From the NCBI GenBank assembly GCA_019323575.1, contig JAHWHB010000005.1:1-25700 (forward strand): a stretch of DNA of 25,700 bases, written 5' to 3'. Under the pieces are notes generated by a model. It saw only the letters and a program-made list of their open reading frames with translations. It had not been told where the DNA came from and did not search any database. Below, piece by piece: positions 21,544-25,700 of this stretch (the stretch's first letter is position 1; the number at the start of each line of letters is the position of its first letter). The position numbers were made by a program, and so were the translations under genes. Origin of the DNA: Candidatus Woesearchaeota archaeon (GTDB lineage: Archaea; Nanobdellota; Nanobdellia; Woesearchaeales; ARS49).

Positions 21544-22255
21544 CATCAAAATTAAAATCCTCAATACGCCTCTTCCACTCAAAGAAACCAGAACGGGCAT
21601 CCTCCTTAGGATAAACACGATGCACGCACTTCACCAAAGTATTAGCAAAACACTTGAAACCCTTCTCACGCGCATCAACAAAAAAAGAAATATCCTCCCT
21701 GCCAGAAGTGTTGGCGCGGATATCAACAGCCTCCAAAACCTTTCTCTTAATGCGAACACAACCAAAACCAGCAGCACCAATAGCGACAACCTGCGGACGA
21801 TAAATGCCATCATAAGTAAACTGCTTGCACTGACCGCCACCAATGTCCTTAAACAGGAAAGGAGCAACAACAGTCTTGCCATCAATCATAAAAGCCTCCA
21901 GGCAGACACCGCTCACAACATCACCATTGGTAGCAAGAAGCCACTCAACACCGCCAGCAGGAAGCATGACATCACTGTCAACAAAAATAAGCTCATCATA
22001 ACCATTTTTCAAAGCATACTCGCGCAGGTATTTCCTGCCAGATACAATGTGCTCAATCTTGGATGAAGCAGAAACAGGATTCTCAACAGCATTCAAGTTC
22101 CTGGAACGCAACAAACTAACATAAGCAGACTCGCCATGATTCACAACAAACAAAACATCAGACTTCACAGACTGCTTATCCAAAGATTCCTGAAACTCAT
22201 CAAGACAAAAACGCTGCTTACCATGCGTAACAACGCCGATCAAAACTTTAGGCAT
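21533..22255 (-). CDS. family 2-like glycosyltransferase (GT-A fold)
   Basis: A 240-residue soluble protein with the GT-A layout: N-terminal MPKVLIGVVTHGKQRFCLDE Rossmann-like strand, DxD-type metal motif FVDSDVMLPAGG (Asp93, Asp95) and a C-terminal GREDISFFVDAREKGFKCFA segment, where Glu187-Asp188 fit the catalytic base position of GT2-like enzymes. No membrane helices are present, so it should work at the inner face of the membrane. Donor and acceptor cannot be told. I chose the ATG at 22255 because a TATA box lies 23-33 bases upstream and homology-like sequence starts there; an earlier ATG would fall inside the promoter spacing. No other glycan-cluster gene is adjacent. Confidence 0.78.
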   Translation of the reverse strand: MPKVLIGVVTHGKQRFCLDEFQESLDKQSVKSDVLFVVNHGESAYVSLLRSRNLNAVENPVSASSKIEHIVSGRKYLREYALKNGYDELIFVDSDVMLPAGGVEWLLATNGDVVSGVCLEAFMIDGKTVVAPFLFKDIGGGQCKQFTYDGIYRPQVVAIGAAGFGCVRIKRKVLEAVDIRANTSGREDISFFVDAREKGFKCFANTLVKCVHRVYPKEDARSGFFEWKRRIEDFNFDVKL

Positions 22256-22277
22256 AACAAAAAAGCTTAACGTCATT

Positions 22278-22288
22278 GTATTTAATGC
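22278..22288 (-). promoter_or_regulatory. TATA box for the glycosyltransferase gene
   Basis: GCATTAAATAC lies 23-33 bases before the ATG at 22255, leaderless spacing. It shares a 178-base divergent region with the ribonucleotide reductase promoter. Confidence 0.5.
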
Positions 22289-22338
22289 TTTTTGAAAAAA
22301 ATAATGAAAAGTTTGTTACTGGAAGGAGATTAATAAAC

Positions 22339-22364
22339 AATTATTTTATATATTGCAAATAATT
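22339..22364. promoter_or_regulatory. inverted repeat upstream of the ribonucleotide reductase promoter
   Basis: AATTATTT (22339-22346) and AAATAATT (22357-22364) form a perfect 8-bp inverted repeat with a 10-base centre, 16 bases upstream of the TATA box. This is where archaeal activators or repressors bind. The AT-rich context makes chance possible. Confidence 0.35.
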
Positions 22365-22380
22365 TATTTTCGTCAAAACA

Positions 22381-22391
22381 TTTAAATAAAT
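22381..22391 (+). promoter_or_regulatory. TATA box for the ribonucleotide reductase gene
   Basis: TTTAAATAAAT lies 43-53 bases before the ATG at 22434. The leader of about 20 bases carries the purine-rich AGAGGGTTGTGGG, a plausible SD. Confidence 0.5.
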
Positions 22392-22433
22392 CCCTTCGAT
22401 AAACCACAATAACAAAAAAAAGAGGGTTGTGGG

Positions 22434-24527
22434 ATGGGGCGCGTACAAAAAGTAAGAAAACGGGACGGAAGCATAGAACAATTCCAGCCAAAGAAGATAG
22501 AAATAGCCATCAGCAAAGCAATCACTTCTGTAAACAGAAAAGACGGCAAAGCATCAAAAAGACTGGCAGACCAGGCAGTCAAAGAAATAGAAAAACACTT
22601 CACACCAAAAGTCATACCATCAGTAGAAGACATACAAGACATAGTAGAAGAAGTATTAATCAAGAACAAACTAGCAGACGTAGCAAAATCATTCATACTA
22701 TACAGGCAACAACACAAAGAAATAAGAGAATTCAAAACATTTCTGGGAGTAAGAGACGAACTAAAACTAACAACAAACTCAATCAGAGTACTGGCAGCAA
22801 GATACCTATTAAGAGACGAAAAAGGAAACATAACAGAAACACCAGCCAGACTATTCAGAAGGGTGGCAAAAGCAATAGCAGAAGCAGACACACAATACAA
22901 AAAAGGAATGAAACACAAAACAGAAGAAGCATTCTACCAAATACTATCAAACCTCGACTTCCTGCCAAACACACCAACACTAATGAACGCAGCAACACCC
23001 CTAGGACAGCTATCCGCGTGCTTTGTTTTACCAATAGAAGACTCACTGGTAGAAATCTTTGACGCAGTAAAAAACACAGCACTAATCCACCAGTCAGGAG
23101 GAGGGACAGGATTCAGCTTCTCACACATAAGACCAAGAGGAGACATAGTAAAAAGCACAAAAGGAGCAGCCTCAGGCCCGATAAGCTTCATGAGAATATT
23201 TGATATGACAACAGAAGTGCTCAAACAAGGAGGAAAAAGAAGAGGAGCAAACATGGGAATACTAAGATACGACCACCCAGACATAATAGAATTCATAACA
23301 GCAAAAAGCAGAGAAGACATGCTCCAAAACTTCAACATCTCAGTAGCAGTAGACGACGGCTTCATGAACAAAGTCCAAAAAGAACAAGAATACGAACTAG
23401 TAAACCCGCACAACAAACAAAAAACAAAAAAACTAAACGCAAAAGAAGTATTTGACCTAATCATAGCAAACGCGTGGAGAACAGGAGACCCAGGAATAGT
23501 ATTCATAGACGAAATAAACAGAAAAAACACAACACCATTCCTAGGAGCAATAGAAAGCACAAACCCGTGCGGAGAACAACCACTCCACCCATACGAAAGC
23601 TGCAACCTGGGAAGCATCAACCTAACAAACATGCTAAAGAACGGCAAGATGGACTGGGACAGACTCAAAAAAACAACACACACAGCAGTCCACTTCCTAG
23701 ACAACGTAATAGACGTAAACAAATACCCACTGCCGCAAATAGAACAGATAACAAAAGCAAACAGAAGAATAGGACTGGGAGTGATGGGCTTTGCAGAACT
23801 GCTAATAGAACTAGGAATACCCTACGAGTCAGACAAAGCAATAAAGTTCGCTGAAAAACTAATGAAATTCATAAACGATGAAGCAAGAAAAGCAAGCAAC
23901 AAGCTCGCAGAAGAAAGAGGAAGCTTCCCAAACTTTGAGCAAAGCACACTAAAATCAAAAACAGTAAAAGCAACAAGAAACGCAACAGTCACAACAATAG
24001 CGCCAACAGGAACAATCTCAATCATAGCAGGAGCAACATCAGGAATAGAACCAATATTCGCAGTAAGCTTTGTAAGAGACGTAATGGAAGGAACACACCT
24101 GCTGGAAGTAAACCCCGCATTTGAAAAAATAGCAAGAAAAAAAGGATTCTACACAAAAGCACTAATGATGAAAATAGCAAAAACAGGAAAAGTAACAGGA
24201 CTAAAAGAAGTGCCAAAAGACGTGCAAAGACTGTTTAAAACAGCACTGGAAATAAAGCCTGAAACACACGTAAAAATGCAGGCAGCATTCCAAAAATACT
24301 GCGACAATGCCGTAAGCAAAACCATCAACCTTCCAACAACAGCAACACCGCAAGAGGTAAGAAAAGCATACCTGCTTGCACACAAGCTCAAATGCAAAGG
24401 AATCACAGTATACAGGTACGGAAGCAAAAAAGAACAAGTTCTATACATAGGAAAAGCGCCGGAAGAAGTAGTCTCAGCCAAGCCAGAATACGCAGGCGGA
24501 CACATCTGCATAGAATGCATGTACTAA
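22434..24527 (+). CDS. nrdJ: class II (adenosylcobalamin-dependent) ribonucleotide reductase
   Basis: A 697-residue enzyme that makes deoxyribonucleotides using a B12-derived radical. An N-terminal ATP-cone (about 1-95, KVRKRDGSIEQFQPKKIEIA) gives allosteric control. The catalytic barrel has Cys196 (SACFVLPIEDS), SGGGTGFSFSHIRPRG, the active-site set N377-P-C379-G-E381 and Cys390 (YESCNLGSINL). The 11-residue gap between Cys379 and Cys390 matches Thermotoga NrdJ. Cys196 and Cys390 are the expected redox pair. PTGTISIIAGATSGIEP is the late phosphate-binding loop. The C-terminal C692-x2-C695 (GHICIECMY) would re-reduce the active site. A compact NrdJ. Cobalamin must be scavenged or made elsewhere; no B12 genes or riboswitch are seen. 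Confidence 0.95.
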   Translation: MGRVQKVRKRDGSIEQFQPKKIEIAISKAITSVNRKDGKASKRLADQAVKEIEKHFTPKVIPSVEDIQDIVEEVLIKNKLADVAKSFILYRQQHKEIREFKTFLGVRDELKLTTNSIRVLAARYLLRDEKGNITETPARLFRRVAKAIAEADTQYKKGMKHKTEEAFYQILSNLDFLPNTPTLMNAATPLGQLSACFVLPIEDSLVEIFDAVKNTALIHQSGGGTGFSFSHIRPRGDIVKSTKGAASGPISFMRIFDMTTEVLKQGGKRRGANMGILRYDHPDIIEFITAKSREDMLQNFNISVAVDDGFMNKVQKEQEYELVNPHNKQKTKKLNAKEVFDLIIANAWRTGDPGIVFIDEINRKNTTPFLGAIESTNPCGEQPLHPYESCNLGSINLTNMLKNGKMDWDRLKKTTHTAVHFLDNVIDVNKYPLPQIEQITKANRRIGLGVMGFAELLIELGIPYESDKAIKFAEKLMKFINDEARKASNKLAEERGSFPNFEQSTLKSKTVKATRNATVTTIAPTGTISIIAGATSGIEPIFAVSFVRDVMEGTHLLEVNPAFEKIARKKGFYTKALMMKIAKTGKVTGLKEVPKDVQRLFKTALEIKPETHVKMQAAFQKYCDNAVSKTINLPTTATPQEVRKAYLLAHKLKCKGITVYRYGSKKEQVLYIGKAPEEVVSAKPEYAGGHICIECMY

Positions 24528-24546
24528 TCACTCCACAGTAGTTAAT

Positions 24547-24586
24547 TTATAGAAAGATTTAAATGCACGCAAAACTCTTTCTATAA
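24547..24586. promoter_or_regulatory. 11-bp inverted repeat flanking a TATA box
   Basis: TTATAGAAAGA (24547-24557) and TCTTTCTATAA (24576-24586) are perfect inverse copies with 18 bases between. A TATA element, TTTAAATG, starts at 24558, and the right arm ends one base before the ATG at 24588, so the arms bracket the TATA box and the predicted start point. This is the layout of a dimeric repressor site; an RNA role is unlikely if the mRNA is leaderless. Confidence 0.5.
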
Positions 24587-24587
24587 C

Positions 24588-25169
24588 ATGGGAATAACAG
24601 AAAAAATAGCAGAGCTGGAAAGAAAACACAGAATAGCAGAGAAAGAAGAAGCAGAAACAGAACGCGTTTTTTCTGAAAATCTTGAAATTATCAAAGGAAG
24701 AGAAGCAATATCAGACCCAAAAAGATTTGCAGAAGTAATAAGCAAAATTGAAGCCAGACAAAGCCATTGCAGGGAAAAATTCGCAGAAGAAATCCACAAA
24801 TACAATACAAATAGAAGATACCTCACGCAATTTTTGGCAACAGAAAATTTAACACTACAAGTAACAAAAACAGATTGGAGAGAAGAAACATTCCACTCAC
24901 TATGCCTTGGAAACTCGCCAGTGTTCCAATACGATGGAAAAGAGGTCAAATACCTTTACTCAAAAAACAGCTCTGCACCATTTGAAATAAGAACAAAACC
25001 AGCAGAAGAAGCACTGCAGGAAAACGAAAACCTGTCAAAAGAACTCCTAGAATTAAAACCAGGCTCGTTCTGCGACGAAAAAGGGTACGTGCTGACAGAA
25101 ACACAAACAAAAACAGCAGAAAGAATATTCAAATCAGCAAGCGCGTGGAAATTCATTACTAAACCTTGA
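24588..25169 (+). CDS. uncharacterised 193-residue protein with N-terminal coiled coil
   Basis: No family recognised. Residues about 3-75 form a charged coiled coil (ITEKIAELERKHRIAEKEEA onward). The middle contains a beta-rich stretch with HSLCLGNSPVFQYDGKEVKY, and the C-terminal part is again charged, ending in SASAWKFITKP. Four scattered cysteines, no membrane segment, no signal. Composition is like the neighbouring plus-strand genes. It is preceded by a precise inverted repeat around its promoter, so it may be tightly regulated. It is followed after 50 bases by another unknown gene with its own TATA box. Confidence 0.65.
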   Translation: MGITEKIAELERKHRIAEKEEAETERVFSENLEIIKGREAISDPKRFAEVISKIEARQSHCREKFAEEIHKYNTNRRYLTQFLATENLTLQVTKTDWREETFHSLCLGNSPVFQYDGKEVKYLYSKNSSAPFEIRTKPAEEALQENENLSKELLELKPGSFCDEKGYVLTETQTKTAERIFKSASAWKFITKP

Positions 25170-25178
25170 CAATGAACC

Positions 25179-25188
25179 ATTATATAGG
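25179..25188 (+). promoter_or_regulatory. TATA box for the partial gene at the window end
   Basis: CATTATATAG lies 32-41 bases before the GTG at 25220, leaving a leader of about ten bases with AGGGA shortly before the start. Confidence 0.45.
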
Positions 25189-25219
25189 CGAAACACAGTC
25201 AAATTTACGGGTAGGGATA

Positions 25220-25700
25220 GTGACAGAAATCAACAAAAAAATACAACGCTACACATTCTGCGCTGTTATTGAAGTAACAAACGGAGTATCAAAACACAGA
25301 CTGCAGGAAAAAGTAGAACAAGCCCTGAACGGAAAACAACACGTCCAAGAAAACAACCCTTTTACCAACGTCTACTCTGGACTAATATTCTACAGAAATG
25401 CAAACGTAGCCAACCTGAACACAGCACCACTTGATTTCGTACTGCAAATCCCGCAATACGAAAGGGGGACACTAATAGAAGCAGTTATAGCAGCACAATC
25501 AAGACAAACTGATGCACAAAACAAGTACATCGCAAGAGCACTAAGAAGCCTAATAAAAAGAAATGTCAACATCAACACACTGCTCTACCCAAACAAAAGA
25601 ACCTGGCCAACGCTCACAGAAGACTTCGGCAGTCTTGCAGGCGACAGAACACTAAAAGAATACCACGCAAGAATAGCAGACGTAAAAGGAGCAATGCTGG
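25220..25700 (+). CDS. partial gene of unknown function (3' end outside window)
   Basis: An open frame runs without a stop from the GTG at 25220 to the end of the window (160 codons). It begins VTEINKKIQRYTFCAVIEVT and contains PLDFVLQIPQYERGTLIEAV and LKEYHARIADVKGAMLG near the edge. Codon use matches the neighbouring plus-strand genes, and a TATA box and SD-like AGGGA support the start. No ATG is available near the start. The segment is mixed alpha/beta, without membrane segments. No family recognised. Confidence 0.6.
   Translation, partial: MTEINKKIQRYTFCAVIEVTNGVSKHRLQEKVEQALNGKQHVQENNPFTNVYSGLIFYRNANVANLNTAPLDFVLQIPQYERGTLIEAVIAAQSRQTDAQNKYIARALRSLIKRNVNINTLLYPNKRTWPTLTEDFGSLAGDRTLKEYHARIADVKGAML

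Noticed and set aside
22289..22433. Cobalamin riboswitch or NrdR box ahead of nrdJ
   Set aside because: The region is simply AT-rich, too short for a B12 riboswitch, and the dyad does not match the NrdR pattern.

Overview
This 25.7 kb window comes from an archaeon. It carries aIF2-gamma, ribosomal protein eL21, RNA polymerase subunit F (Rpb4), the archaeal e-MtaB-type methylthiotransferase, a Rad50 ATPase with a zinc hook, archaeal SepF, a ZPR1-type zinc protein and a DUF655 protein. Almost every start codon has a TATA element 20-35 bases upstream. Moderate A+T content, close gene packing, very small genes and several stand-alone enzymes make a DPANN lineage (Woesearchaeota/Pacearchaeota-like) my best guess. 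That is inference; no 16S gene or diagnostic marker is present. No IS element, integrase, prophage or CRISPR array is visible.

Layout. 37-1260 (+) is the tRNA methylthiotransferase. 1239-5496 (-) is a DsbA-like membrane oxidoreductase coupled to a cysteine desulfurase, then a separately promoted PurD-like ATP-grasp protein coupled to an alpha/beta hydrolase. 5593-8690 (+) is a tRNA-binding OB-fold protein, a phosphomannomutase/phosphoglucomutase and aIF2-gamma. 8680-11333 (-) is a Nudix hydrolase and a large surface protein ending in three six-cysteine repeats. 11405-11812 (-) holds three very small genes. 11894-14295 (-) is the archaeal eL21 - RpoF - DUF655 neighbourhood, with a dihydroorotase-like gene inserted. 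14334-15914 (-) is a beta-propeller lipoprotein of foreign-looking composition. 16122-18608 holds SepF, endonuclease V, an unknown 242-residue protein, a possible 47-residue gene and ZPR1. 18794-18910 is an unusual tRNA gene. 18968-21543 (+) is Rad50 and a DUF456 membrane protein. 21533-22255 (-) is a glycosyltransferase. 22434-25700 (+) is a B12-dependent ribonucleotide reductase, an unknown protein and a partial unknown gene.

Themes. Translation and tRNA biology dominate (methylthiolation of t6A37, aIF2-gamma, eL21, a tRNA-binding domain, the tRNA). The DsbA-like protein and the 18-cysteine surface tail suggest extracellular disulfide formation. Phosphohexomutase, glycosyltransferase, lipoprotein and surface protein are consistent with cell-envelope building.

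Most noteworthy observations: (1) a class-II tRNA gene whose T loop is interrupted by a 33-nt insert that folds into a bulge-helix-bulge, and whose anticodon reads GAA; (2) a strong A>T, C>G bias of the plus strand that holds whichever strand is coding, broken by the lipoprotein gene; (3) overlapping micro-genes of 43 and 16 codons; (4) precise inverted repeats around several promoters. I do not see one clear-cut new multi-gene system; the tRNA locus is the strongest candidate for something undescribed.
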